This document shows positions 28,988-37,315 of a stretch of DNA of 64,000 nt, piece by piece. The stretch covers positions 35,658 to 99,657 of the forward strand of contig NZ_JAAUOE010000015.1 of NCBI RefSeq assembly GCF_017114915.1, read 5' to 3'. How positions within the stretch are numbered: position 1 is the first letter of the stretch; each line of letters begins with the position of its first letter. The notes below the pieces were generated by a model that saw only the letters and a list, made by a program, of their open reading frames with translations, searched no databases and was not told the DNA's origin. The DNA is from Pseudomonas frederiksbergensis (GTDB lineage: Bacteria; Pseudomonadota; Gammaproteobacteria; Pseudomonadales; Pseudomonadaceae). Position numbers and translations under genes: made by a program.

Positions 28988-29220
28988 CAGCGTTTCGAAG
29001 ACACGAAAGAGGCCCAGCGCTTCTTTCCACAGCGCTACCCGAGGACGGTAGACGCATGACCAAGGGGTCGGGATGTTCTGACCGCTTCAGGGTCGGAGTG
29101 ACCTACGGGTACAGGGAGTACCCGCGCAAGGGCCGGGTCAGGTAAAGCTGCGACGCAAGTTCGTCGACCCCCAGCGGCACGACGGACTTGCGGAGAGCTT
29201 CAATGTGCAAAACATTGATC
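28988..29220 (+). ncRNA. Candidate structured RNA with GGA-loop hairpins
   Basis: Consecutive hairpins with almost no spacing: 28993-29008, 29017-29035, 29035-29051 (CTACC/GGTAG, loop CGAGGAC), 29091-29103 (GGTC/GACC, loop GGAGT), 29106-29124 (CGGGTAC/GTACCCG, loop AGGGA), 29157-29189 (ten-pair stem) and 29200-29218 (TCAATGT/ACATTGA). Several loops show the GGA that RsmA/CsrA proteins bind, the AGGGA one being near ideal. No good ORF covers it and no matching known RNA was recognised. Ends and strand are inferred; no clear terminator follows directly. Confidence 0.5.
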
Positions 29221-29514
29221 TAGAGCATTCTGCTCATCTGCTCTTGCTTCATATTCCCCCGCAAACCATTTCGCGGTGTTTCTTCGTGACCGTATATCGA
29301 GAAAGCTCTGACTTTCACGAGAAGAAAAATCGCAGTCAAGCGTAGGCTTTTTCCTAAGTTTTCATCTGTTCAAAAACCATCAACCTGCGCTGAAATGGCC
29401 GGTTCACGGCACTTATGCTTGCCGAAATGTCGTATTCGAACCGGTTGGGACGCGGGTTTCAGTTAAAAGATCTCATGCCGATTCGGCATAGGGTAGGCGC
29501 TTACGGCATTAGAC
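29221..29514. other. Non-coding stretch before gltP
   Basis: No credible gene. It holds an imperfect long hairpin (TTCTTCGTGA near 29280 with TCACGAGAAGAA near 29316) and a perfect ATGCCG-ATT-CGGCAT hairpin at 29474-29488. Together with the flanking segments it makes a gap of nearly 700 bases, large for this chromosome. Confidence 0.5.
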
Positions 29515-29550
29515 GGCGCTCCCCGGCATCGGAATAGTTGCGCCTTTTTT
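29515..29550 (+). terminator. Candidate terminator or attenuator before gltP
   Basis: GGCGC (29515) pairs with GCGCC (29540), with an inner CCG-GCAT-CGG stem, followed by TTTTTT. It either ends the transcript from the structured RNA or attenuates gltP, whose start is about 130 bases further on. Confidence 0.5.
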
Positions 29551-29677
29551 CGCTGCCTGAGAGCCGTAAATGCTCGCTCGCGGGGACCTTATACGGGGGC
29601 CGATGCAAAACTTTTTCGCCACTGAGCGTTCCAGTTCATGCATCAGCCTGAGTCAAACGCAAGTAAGGGATAAAGAT

Positions 29678-31009
29678 ATGAAGAAGGCAAAGCTTAGCCT
29701 CGCCTGGCAGATCCTCATCGGTCTGGTTCTGGGGATAGCAATAGGTGCACTGCTCAACCACTTCAGTGCCGAAAAAGCCTGGTGGATCAGCAACGTTCTG
29801 CAACCGGCAGGCGATATCTTTATCCGTCTGATCAAGATGATTGTGATCCCGATCGTGATTTCCTCGCTGATCGTCGGCATCGCTGGCGTTGGGGATGCGA
29901 AAAAACTCGGGCGTATCGGTCTCAAGACCATCATCTACTTCGAGATCGTCACCACCATCGCCATTCTGGTCGGTCTGGTGCTGGCCAACGTGGTCCATCC
30001 GGGCAGCGGCATCGACATGAGCACCCTGGGTACGGTGGATATTTCCAAGTACAAGGCCACTGCCGCCGAGGTTCAGCATGAACACGCATTCATCCAGACC
30101 ATCCTCAACCTGATCCCGTCGAACATCTTTGCGGCCATGGCCCGCGGCGAGATGCTGCCGATCATCTTCTTCTCCGTGTTGTTCGGTCTCGGTCTGTCGA
30201 GCCTGCAATCGGACCTGCGCGAACCGCTGGTGAAGATGTTCCAGGGCGTGTCGGAAAGCATGTTCAAAGTCACCCACATGATCATGAACTACGCCCCGAT
30301 CGGCGTGTTCGCACTGATCGCGGTGACCGTGGCCAACTTCGGCTTCGCCTCCCTGCTGCCGCTGGCCAAACTGGTCGTCCTGGTTTACTTCGCCGTCGCC
30401 TTCTTTGCCTTCGTGGTGTTGGGCCTGATCGCTCGCCTGTTCGGTTTCTCGGTGATCAAGCTGATGCGCATCTTCAAGGATGAGCTGGTACTGGCCTACT
30501 CCACCGCCAGCTCCGAAACCGTGCTGCCGCGCGTGATCGAGAAAATGGAAGCCTACGGCGCGCCGAAAGCCATTTGCAGCTTCGTGGTGCCGACCGGCTA
30601 CTCGTTCAACCTCGACGGTTCGACCTTGTACCAGAGCATCGCGGCGATCTTCATTGCCCAGCTTTACGGCATCGACTTGTCCATCAGCCAGCAACTGCTG
30701 CTGGTGCTGACGTTGATGGTTACCTCAAAAGGTATCGCCGGTGTACCGGGCGTGTCCTTCGTGGTCCTGCTGGCCACCCTGGGCAGCGTCGGTATTCCGC
30801 TGGAAGGCCTGGCGTTCATCGCCGGTGTCGACCGCATCATGGACATGGCCCGTACCGCGCTGAACGTGATCGGCAACGCCCTCGCCGTGCTGGTCATCGC
30901 GCGCTGGGAAGGCATGTACGACGACGCCAAGGGCCAGCGCTACTGGAACTCCCTGCCGCACTGGCGCAGCAAGGAAAAGCTGCCGGTTGGCGAGATTTCC
31001 AGCAACTAA
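29678..31009 (+). CDS. gltP: Glutamate/aspartate:proton symporter GltP
   Basis: Inner-membrane dicarboxylic amino acid carrier (DAACS/SLC1 family). The 443-residue protein has eight helices and the family loops: the Ser-rich AYSTASSETVLPRVIEKM hairpin, PTGYSFNLDGSTLYQ, and the substrate-binding end GVDRIMDMARTALNVIGN. AAGGGA precedes ATG 29678; an in-frame upstream start at 29570 lacks family support. It is followed by a REP and a terminator. Confidence 0.94.
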   Translation: MKKAKLSLAWQILIGLVLGIAIGALLNHFSAEKAWWISNVLQPAGDIFIRLIKMIVIPIVISSLIVGIAGVGDAKKLGRIGLKTIIYFEIVTTIAILVGLVLANVVHPGSGIDMSTLGTVDISKYKATAAEVQHEHAFIQTILNLIPSNIFAAMARGEMLPIIFFSVLFGLGLSSLQSDLREPLVKMFQGVSESMFKVTHMIMNYAPIGVFALIAVTVANFGFASLLPLAKLVVLVYFAVAFFAFVVLGLIARLFGFSVIKLMRIFKDELVLAYSTASSETVLPRVIEKMEAYGAPKAICSFVVPTGYSFNLDGSTLYQSIAAIFIAQLYGIDLSISQQLLLVLTLMVTSKGIAGVPGVSFVVLLATLGSVGIPLEGLAFIAGVDRIMDMARTALNVIGNALAVLVIARWEGMYDDAKGQRYWNSLPHWRSKEKLPVGEISSN

Positions 31010-31018
31010 TGCACAACC

Positions 31019-31060
31019 CTGTGGGGGCTTGTGGCTCACCACACAAGCCAGCTCCCACAA
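31019..31060. repeat. REP-type inverted repeat after gltP
   Basis: CTGTGGGGGCTTGTG and CACAAGCCAGCTCCCACAAG form an imperfect palindrome around a short spacer, a typical fluorescens-group REP hairpin just downstream of the gltP stop. Confidence 0.75.
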
Positions 31061-31069
31061 GAGCCCCAA

Positions 31070-31098
31070 ACAAACCCCGGAGAAATCCGGGGTTTGTC
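31070..31098 (+). terminator. Rho-independent terminator after gltP
   Basis: ACAAACCCCGGA-GAAA-TCCGGGGTTTGT, a perfect 12-pair stem with a GAAA tetraloop. Confidence 0.85.
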
Positions 31099-31149
31099 GT
31101 TTCTGACTACCCCGCTATCATTCGCCGCATCTTCCGGGGGATTTGACTG

Positions 31150-32379
31150 ATGCTTAACGGCCTGTGGCTTGGCTTCTTCATCGTGGCAGCCGTATCGGCG
31201 CTGGCGCAGTGGCTGATCGGCGGTAATGCCGGGATCTGGGCGGCGATGGTGGAAAGCATTTTCGCCATGGCCAAACTGTCGGTCGAGGTCATGGTCCTGC
31301 TGTTCGGCACCCTTACCCTCTGGCTGGGCTTTCTGCGGATCGCCGAGAAGGCCGGGATCGTCGAGTGGCTGGCCAAGGCGCTGGGCCCGCTGTTCCTGCG
31401 CCTGATGCCGGAAGTGCCGGCCGGGCATCCGGCCATCGGTCTGATCACCCTCAACTTCGCCGCCAATGGCCTGGGCCTGGACAACGCCGCCACGCCCATC
31501 GGCCTTAAAGCCATGAAGGCGCTGCAAGAGCTCAATCCCAGCGACACGATCGCCAGTAACGCGCAGATCCTCTTCCTGGTGCTCAACGCCTCCTCCCTGA
31601 CCCTGCTGCCAGTGACGATCTTCATGTACCGCGCCCAGCAAGGCGCGCCCGATCCGACGCTGGTGTTCCTGCCGATTCTGCTTGCCACCAGTTGCTCGAC
31701 CATGGTCGGCTTCCTGACCGTGGCGTTCATGCAACGCCTGCGCGTCTGGGACCCGGTGGTGCTGGCCTATCTGATTCCCGGTGCCCTCGCCCTCGGCGGC
31801 TTCATGGCGCTGCTGGCAACGCTCTCGGCGACCGCGCTGGCGAGCCTGTCATCGGTCCTCGGCAACGTGACACTGTTCGGCTTGATCATGCTGTTTCTGA
31901 TCATCGGCGCGTTACGCAAGGTGAAGGTCTACGAGGCATTCGTCGAAGGTGCCAAAGAAGGTTTCGACGTTGCCAAGAACCTGCTGCCGTATTTGGTGGC
32001 GATGCTCTGCGCCGTGGGGGTACTGCGGGCGTCCGGGGCGCTGGACTTCGGTCTGGACGGGATTCGCCATCTGGTGGAATGGGCCGGTTGGGACACGCGC
32101 TTCGTCGATGCGCTGCCGACGGCCCTGGTCAAACCGTTTTCCGGCAGTGCCGCCCGGGCCATGCTGATCGAAACCATGAAGACCGAGGGGGTAGACAGCT
32201 TCCCGGCGCTGGTGGCGGCGACGATCCAGGGCAGTACCGAAACGACCTTCTATGTACTGGCGGTGTACTTCGGCTCCGTGGGCATCCAGCGCGCGCGGCA
32301 TGCGGTGGGTTGCGCGCTGCTGGCGGAGCTTGGCGGGGTGCTGGGGGCCATCGGGGTTTGCTACTGGTTCTTCGGCTAG
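31150..32379 (+). CDS. SpmA/SpmB-like nucleoside-recognition-domain membrane protein
   Basis: A 409-residue membrane protein with two halves, each carrying a nucleoside-recognition (Gate) domain like the spore maturation proteins SpmA and SpmB of Bacillus. The N-terminal half has LNFAANGLGLDNAATPIGLKAM and the C-terminal half has LPTALVKPFSGSAARAM and TIQGSTETTFYVLAVYFGSVG. In this non-sporulating genus the two proteins are fused. The substrate is unknown; the GSTETTFY motif suggests a carrier. Confidence 0.85.
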   Translation: MLNGLWLGFFIVAAVSALAQWLIGGNAGIWAAMVESIFAMAKLSVEVMVLLFGTLTLWLGFLRIAEKAGIVEWLAKALGPLFLRLMPEVPAGHPAIGLITLNFAANGLGLDNAATPIGLKAMKALQELNPSDTIASNAQILFLVLNASSLTLLPVTIFMYRAQQGAPDPTLVFLPILLATSCSTMVGFLTVAFMQRLRVWDPVVLAYLIPGALALGGFMALLATLSATALASLSSVLGNVTLFGLIMLFLIIGALRKVKVYEAFVEGAKEGFDVAKNLLPYLVAMLCAVGVLRASGALDFGLDGIRHLVEWAGWDTRFVDALPTALVKPFSGSAARAMLIETMKTEGVDSFPALVAATIQGSTETTFYVLAVYFGSVGIQRARHAVGCALLAELGGVLGAIGVCYWFFG

Positions 32380-32390
32380 ACCAAGAACCC

Positions 32391-32484
32391 CTGTAGGAGC
32401 GAGCTTGCTTGCGAACGCGGTGTGTGTCAGTCAGCATTTAAATCGACTGTCATACCGCCTTCGCGAGCAAGCTCGCTCCTACAG
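32391..32484. repeat. REP doublet (CTGTAGGAGCGAGCTTGC family)
   Basis: CTGTAGGAGCGAGCTTGCTTGC at the left and its inverted copy GCGAGCAAGCTCGCTCCTACAG at the right, about 50 bases apart. This REPIN-like pair lies between two convergent genes. Confidence 0.85.
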
Positions 32485-32499
32485 AGGTCAGCGGTGGCT

Positions 32500-33123
32500 T
32501 CAGGGTCTCTTCGGCGCGACTTTCTGACCTTGCTCCACCGTCCAGGCCACCACCTGCGCCGTCAACTGGTCGCTGGCCTGGCCAAAACCGGCGACAACCG
32601 CCGGCACCTTCACATCGCTCAATGGCTGACGCACTTCAAAGCGCCGACTGGCGAGGATGCGCTGGTCATATCCACGCACCAGCAAGGCATCCAGCCGCAC
32701 GACCACACTCGCCGACGTGCCCTGATATTCCGTCTGGAACGCTTGCAGGTTGCCGCCCAGCTCCAGGTCCGCCTGGAGATTGCTGTCGTCAGTGCTGAGC
32801 AACGGCACCCGACCGTCACGCTGGAAACCATCGAGCAGACGATTGCGCAACAGCACCGGCGCCGGGTCGCTCCAGCGGGAAGCCTTGTAGCTGCTGATCA
32901 GGTCGCCCTGGGGGATCACGGCGATCTTCGGGTTGTTCAAGGCTTCGCTGGTCTGCGGCTTGGCCAGTCGCAACGACCAGTGCAGCGTCGTGCTGTGATT
33001 GGCCGGTGCGCCGCTCTGGGCCGAGGGCAACCGGTACACATCCGATGGCTCGGACTTGGGCAGAATCGAGCAAGCACTGGTCAGTGCAAAACCGGCAGCC
33101 AAGGCTAACGGGATCAGCTTCAT
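32500..33123 (-). CDS. ABC-type transport auxiliary lipoprotein (PqiC/DUF330-like)
   Basis: A 207-residue lipoprotein (signal peptide, Cys18 in ALTSAC) with a domain seen in PqiC-type proteins of MCE systems. Segments include IAVIPQGDLISSYKASRWSD and LLRNRLLDGFQRDG. It overlaps the MCE gene by four bases and is the last gene of the four-gene lipid transporter. It probably sits on the inner face of the outer membrane. Confidence 0.85.
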   Translation of the reverse strand: MKLIPLALAAGFALTSACSILPKSEPSDVYRLPSAQSGAPANHSTTLHWSLRLAKPQTSEALNNPKIAVIPQGDLISSYKASRWSDPAPVLLRNRLLDGFQRDGRVPLLSTDDSNLQADLELGGNLQAFQTEYQGTSASVVVRLDALLVRGYDQRILASRRFEVRQPLSDVKVPAVVAGFGQASDQLTAQVVAWTVEQGQKVAPKRP

Positions 33124-34058
33124 GGCGTGAACTCCTTGTTCTTGTCACTGCCCAGCAGGTAACCACTGGGGTTGGCTTCAAGCCGCTGGGAAATGGTGCG
33201 CAGCGAACTCAAGGTATCGCGCAACTCACGCACCGCCGGTGCCAGGCCATTGAGGCCCTGCATGCCGTTGTTGAGGGAATCCTGATTGGTGGTGAGCAGT
33301 GTGTTGATCGTCGCGCTGCTCTGTTCCAGGGACTTCATGGCTTGTTCGGCACTGCCGAACATCTGCTTGCCCTGATCGTTGAGCAGGCCATTGGCGTTGC
33401 GCATCAGCGCAGCGGTTTGTTCAAGTGTGGCGGAGGCCTGTTTCCCGATCGACGCCAATTGCTGCATGGCTTGACCAATGTCGCTGCGCTGGTCGGCGAT
33501 GGTGCCGGTGGTTTGCTCCAGATGCACAAGGGTCTTGCTGATGCGCTCGACGTTCTCCGACGAAAACATCTGATTAGCGTTGTGCATCAACACGTTCACG
33601 CCCGCCATCAGATCGTTACTGTCGCTCAGCAATTGGGCGATGGGCGAGGGCGATGCGACGATGGTCGGCAAATTTCCATCCTTGCCCTTGAGCGTCGGAC
33701 TTTGCGGCGTGCCGCCACTGAGCTGGATGATCGAGGTGCCGGTGATCCCGGTCAGCGCCAGTTTGGCCTGGGTGTCTTCCTTGATCGGCGTGTCTCCGCC
33801 CAGGCGGATCCGCGCCAACACCCGGCGCGGGTCGTTCGGGTCCAGGCGCAGCATCACTACGTCGCCGACCTTGATCCCGCTGTACTGCACGGCACTGCCG
33901 TTGGACAAACCGCTGACCGCCTCGTTGAAGACGATTTCGTAATCCTTGAATTCGGTGTCGACGCTGGACTTGGCCAGCCACAGACCGAAGAGCAGGGCGC
34001 CTGTTACCACGATGACGGTGAACAGGCCGATCAATACGTGATGGGCTCGGGTTTCCAT
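33120..34058 (-). CDS. MCE (MlaD-type) lipid-binding protein
   Basis: A 312-residue protein with one N-terminal membrane helix, one MCE domain (about 40-120, with VQYSGIKVGDVVMLRLD and GITGTSIIQLSGG) and a long helical tail rich in Gln/Asn/Ser that would cross part of the periplasm. The start METRAHHVLIG at 34058 is typical; an upstream ATG at 34070 overlaps the ATPase gene. It forms the ring or needle component of the transporter encoded here. Confidence 0.9.
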   Translation of the reverse strand: METRAHHVLIGLFTVIVVTGALLFGLWLAKSSVDTEFKDYEIVFNEAVSGLSNGSAVQYSGIKVGDVVMLRLDPNDPRRVLARIRLGGDTPIKEDTQAKLALTGITGTSIIQLSGGTPQSPTLKGKDGNLPTIVASPSPIAQLLSDSNDLMAGVNVLMHNANQMFSSENVERISKTLVHLEQTTGTIADQRSDIGQAMQQLASIGKQASATLEQTAALMRNANGLLNDQGKQMFGSAEQAMKSLEQSSATINTLLTTNQDSLNNGMQGLNGLAPAVRELRDTLSSLRTISQRLEANPSGYLLGSDKNKEFTP

Positions 34059-34059
34059 G

Positions 34060-34863
34060 TCAGACCTCATTAAGCTGGTTAGCGGCCGTCAGCGCCGCGC
34101 GGCCACGAGGGCCATGGAAGTATTCGTGAATCCACGCATCATCGGTTTCCGACACCTTATCGATGGCATCCGCCACCAACACTTTCTTCTGCGCCAGCAC
34201 CGCCACCCGGTCGGTGATGGTGTAGAGCGTGTCGAGGTCGTGGGTCACCAGAAACACACTCAAACCCAACGCATCGCGCAGGGTCAGGATCAATTGATCG
34301 AACGCCGCCGCGCCAATCGGGTCGAGGCCGGCGGTGGGTTCGTCAAGAAACAGGATGTCCGGGTCCAGTGCCAGCGCCCGGGCCAGAGCGGCGCGTTTGA
34401 TCATGCCGCCGGACAGCGAAGCAGGGTACTTGTCGGCCGCCGACAACGGCAGCCCGGCCAACGCCAGTTTCACCGCCGCCAGATGCTCGGCGTCGGTACG
34501 GCTCAGGCCGGCGTGTTCGATCAGGGGCAGGGCGACGTTCTCGGTCACGGTCAGCGAAGAGAACAGGGCGCCTTTCTGGAACAACACACCGAACCGTCGC
34601 TCGACCAGCGAACGCTCGTGCTCCGACAGGCTCGGCAAGTTCTTGCCGAAGACCTTCACCAGCCCTTCGCTGGGCTGGCGCAAGCCGACGATGCTGCGCA
34701 ACAACACCGATTTGCCGCTGCCGGAACCACCGACCACGGCGAGGATTTCGCCCTTGTACAAGTCCAGGTCGAGGTTCTCGTGCACGCTCTGGCGACCAAA
34801 GCGGTTGCACAACCCGCGAACCTCAATCACCGCCTCGGAGGGCGCTCGGGGTAGACGACTCAC
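34060..34863 (-). CDS. MCE-system ABC ATPase (MlaF-like)
   Basis: ATPase of a lipid transporter. The 267 residues carry Walker A GGSGSGKSV, the signature LSGGMIKRAALARAL (the MlaF form of the motif) and Walker B DILFLDEPTAGLDP. It overlaps the permease gene by four bases. This is separate from a main Mla system, which would normally also have MlaC; none is encoded nearby. Confidence 0.92.
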   Translation of the reverse strand: MSRLPRAPSEAVIEVRGLCNRFGRQSVHENLDLDLYKGEILAVVGGSGSGKSVLLRSIVGLRQPSEGLVKVFGKNLPSLSEHERSLVERRFGVLFQKGALFSSLTVTENVALPLIEHAGLSRTDAEHLAAVKLALAGLPLSAADKYPASLSGGMIKRAALARALALDPDILFLDEPTAGLDPIGAAAFDQLILTLRDALGLSVFLVTHDLDTLYTITDRVAVLAQKKVLVADAIDKVSETDDAWIHEYFHGPRGRAALTAANQLNEV

Positions 34864-36008
34864 CAGCCCATCTCCATGAAAAACAACGCGGCCATGGCGT
34901 CGAGCACGATCACCACGAAGATTGATTGCACCACACTCGACGTGGTGTGCGCGCCGACGGACTCGGCACTGCCGCTGACTTTGAAGCCTTCAAGGCAACC
35001 AATGGCGGCGATCAGGAACGCAAATATCGGCGCTTTGACGATCCCCACCAGGAAGTGCTGAACGCCAATGTCCGATTGCAGCAGCGACAGGAACATCGCC
35101 GGCGAGATATCCAGCGACAACGCACACACCACGCCACCGCCGACAATCCCCGACACCATCGCCAGAAAGGTCAGCATCGGCAGTGCCACCAGCAATGCCA
35201 ATACTCGCGGCACCACCAGCAACTCCATCGGGTCGAGGCCGAGGGTGCGGATCGCGTCGATTTCTTCGTTGGCCTTCATCGAACCGATCTGCGCGGTGAA
35301 TGCGCTGGCGGTGCGGCCGGCCATCAGGATCGCGGTGAGCAACACGCCGAACTCCCGCAGAAAAGAGAACGCCACCAGGTCCACGGTAAAAATGCTCGCG
35401 CCGAAGCTCGCCAGCACGGTCGCGCCGAGAAACGCTACCACGGCGCCCACCATAAAAGTCAGCAGGGCGACGATGGGGGCGGCATCGAGGCCGGTCTGCT
35501 CGATGTGGGCGACCATCGGCGTGAGGCGCCAGCGTTTGGGGCGCAGCAGTCCGCGTGCGATGGTTTCCAGGATCAGGCCGACGAAACCCAGCACCTGCAG
35601 GGTGTCCTGCCAGACCGCATCGACCGCGCGGCCGATACGGGTCAGCAGTTGAATGCCGACACTGATTTCCGGCTCTTTGATCGGCACGCAGAAATCGGTC
35701 AGTGAGCAGTACACCGTCTGCAGCAAGGCGCGATCGGCGGAGGAAAGGGTGCAATCAGGGTGTTCGGCGAACTTGCCCAGACGCTCGGAACCCAGCAACT
35801 CCACCAGCAGCGATGCACCCGCCGTGTCCAGGGCTCCGAGGCCGTTGAGGTCGATGGGGGTGTTGTTGTCGTATTGGCCACGGAGCTTTGCGCTCAGGTG
35901 GCTGAGATCGGCGTAATGGGCGAGCGTCCAGTCACCCGTGACCCGCAGCAGGGCTGGGATGTGTGAGGTGTCCAGTCGGGCACTGCCGGGCGTTGTGCTG
36001 CTGGTCAT
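34860..36008 (-). CDS. MCE-system permease with N-terminal STAS domain (MlaE-like)
   Basis: A 382-residue permease. The first 120 or so residues form a STAS-like domain (LRVTGDWTLAHYADL, IDLNGLGALDTAGASLLVELLG) comparable to a separate MlaB. The rest is the MlaE fold with LREFGVLLTAILMAGRTASAFTA and the coupling helix EEIDAIRTLGLDPMELLVVPR. CAGGAG before ATG 36008 fixes the start. Fusion of MlaB- and MlaE-like parts explains why the operon has no separate STAS gene. Confidence 0.92.
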   Translation of the reverse strand: MTSSTTPGSARLDTSHIPALLRVTGDWTLAHYADLSHLSAKLRGQYDNNTPIDLNGLGALDTAGASLLVELLGSERLGKFAEHPDCTLSSADRALLQTVYCSLTDFCVPIKEPEISVGIQLLTRIGRAVDAVWQDTLQVLGFVGLILETIARGLLRPKRWRLTPMVAHIEQTGLDAAPIVALLTFMVGAVVAFLGATVLASFGASIFTVDLVAFSFLREFGVLLTAILMAGRTASAFTAQIGSMKANEEIDAIRTLGLDPMELLVVPRVLALLVALPMLTFLAMVSGIVGGGVVCALSLDISPAMFLSLLQSDIGVQHFLVGIVKAPIFAFLIAAIGCLEGFKVSGSAESVGAHTTSSVVQSIFVVIVLDAMAALFFMEMGW

Positions 36009-36061
36009 AAGCTCCTGCTTGTTCGGCAATTGCGCAGACCCGATTAATAGCACGAACCGCG

Positions 36062-37090
36062 TTACTTATCTTTGACGGGTGTGCTGTCTGTGATCTTGAA
36101 GCGCAGCACGCCGATCACCTGGCCGTCTTCGGTCAGTACCCGGACCTGCCATTTGCCCCCGGGGTTACCGGGGAAGTTCTGCTTGTGGGTCCAGGCGCGG
36201 TAGCCTTCCTTGCGCCCGCCGTGGATATCCAGCGGGATTCGGTCGACCTCTTTACCGTTGAACATCCACACGTGATAAATCCGCTCGTCCAGGCCTCGCG
36301 GGGCGTTGATCGCGGTGTAGGCGTACAAACCGTCGCCACGAATCTGCTCGGCGTTGACCTCTTCCAGACTCTTGCCGGGGGTACGGTCCTGCATTTGGGT
36401 GCTGATTGCCACATCAGTCATCCACAGGGTGGCCGGCGGAACCCAGGAACGCAGCACCCAACCGACAGCGCCGATGCCCACGGTGATGCTGAGGATCGCC
36501 AACGCATTGCGCACGGTCCGAATCGGGAAGATCGACGCCAGGCTCGGGAATGACAGCAACATCGCGATGCCCAGCGCCAGTTTGAAGCTCTGGGCGGTGG
36601 TCAGGTGCAGGATGACGGGCAGGGCGGTCAGCAGGGCCGCGAACAGGGTCAGAGTGTGCAGCGCCAGAAACGCCCAACGGCGCGGCGCCAGCCACTTGTA
36701 GTAGAGCGGGTCGATGATTGAAATCAGCGCCGCCATGCTCAACAACCCCGTGAACAACAGTTGGCCGCTGTTCCAGGTGGTGGTGATGAAAAAGAACGGC
36801 AGGACGAAGAACAGGCTTTCCTGATGGATCATCTGCGTCGCGTAACGCAGCAGGGGCTGGGGTATTTCGCGTTTGAAGACCTTGGCGAACAACTGGGTGA
36901 GGCTGTTTTCCAGCATCAGCCAGACCCAGCTGACCAGCATGATGGTGGTGATCCAGCTCGCCAGACCCTGTTGGCGATCCACCAGCATGAAACTGCCGAC
37001 CCCGGAAATGAAACCGCCGAGCGCGATGACCCCGGGATAGCGCTTCATCAATTCCAGGATGCGCTGTACGTAGAGGGTCAGAGTCGGCAT
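36062..37090 (-). CDS. DUF5924/DUF2914 membrane protein
   Basis: A 342-residue protein with about seven hydrophobic helices (about 15-235) and a soluble C-terminal domain. The C-terminal domain has GLYAYTAINAPRGLDERIYHVW and WTHKQNFPGNPGGKWQVRVLTEDGQ, which matches DUF2914. Its function is unknown. The start MPTLTLYVQ at 37090 gives a normal first helix; the longer open frame upstream is in REP-rich DNA. Confidence 0.8.
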   Translation of the reverse strand: MPTLTLYVQRILELMKRYPGVIALGGFISGVGSFMLVDRQQGLASWITTIMLVSWVWLMLENSLTQLFAKVFKREIPQPLLRYATQMIHQESLFFVLPFFFITTTWNSGQLLFTGLLSMAALISIIDPLYYKWLAPRRWAFLALHTLTLFAALLTALPVILHLTTAQSFKLALGIAMLLSFPSLASIFPIRTVRNALAILSITVGIGAVGWVLRSWVPPATLWMTDVAISTQMQDRTPGKSLEEVNAEQIRGDGLYAYTAINAPRGLDERIYHVWMFNGKEVDRIPLDIHGGRKEGYRAWTHKQNFPGNPGGKWQVRVLTEDGQVIGVLRFKITDSTPVKDK

Positions 37091-37183
37091 TCGGCGATTC
37101 ACAATAGTCGTGGGAAAAATCCCCGACAGGGTACCGTTGGCCGCACGGTGTGGCGAGGGCCGTAGTCCGATTGCGAGTTTTTT

Positions 37184-37315
37184 TGTAGCAGCTGGCGCAG
37201 CCTGCGTTCGGCTGCGCAGCAGTCGCAAATCCGTAATGTCACATGTACCTGACGGACCGAGGTGAATGGTTTACGACTGCTTCGCAGCCGAACGCAGCCT
37301 TCGGCAGCTGCTACA
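37184..37315. repeat. Large REP inverted pair (TGTAGCAGCTG family)
   Basis: TGTAGCAGCTGGCGCAGCC and GCGTTCGGCTGCG arms on the left recur inverted on the right (CGCAGCCGAACGCAGCC, GGCAGCTGCTACA), about 130 bases in all. The right arm contains the stop codon of the M16 peptidase gene. A worn fragment of the same family lies near 40575-40598. Confidence 0.85.

Noticed and set aside
29056..29145. 29-codon frame inside the hairpin array
   Set aside because: No convincing ribosome site, Arg/Gly-rich product without resemblance to known proteins, and the DNA is better explained by RNA stems.
29406..29425. GGCAC...TTGCC before gltP as a sigma-54 promoter
   Set aside because: The GG and GC are eleven bases apart; sigma-54 needs ten.
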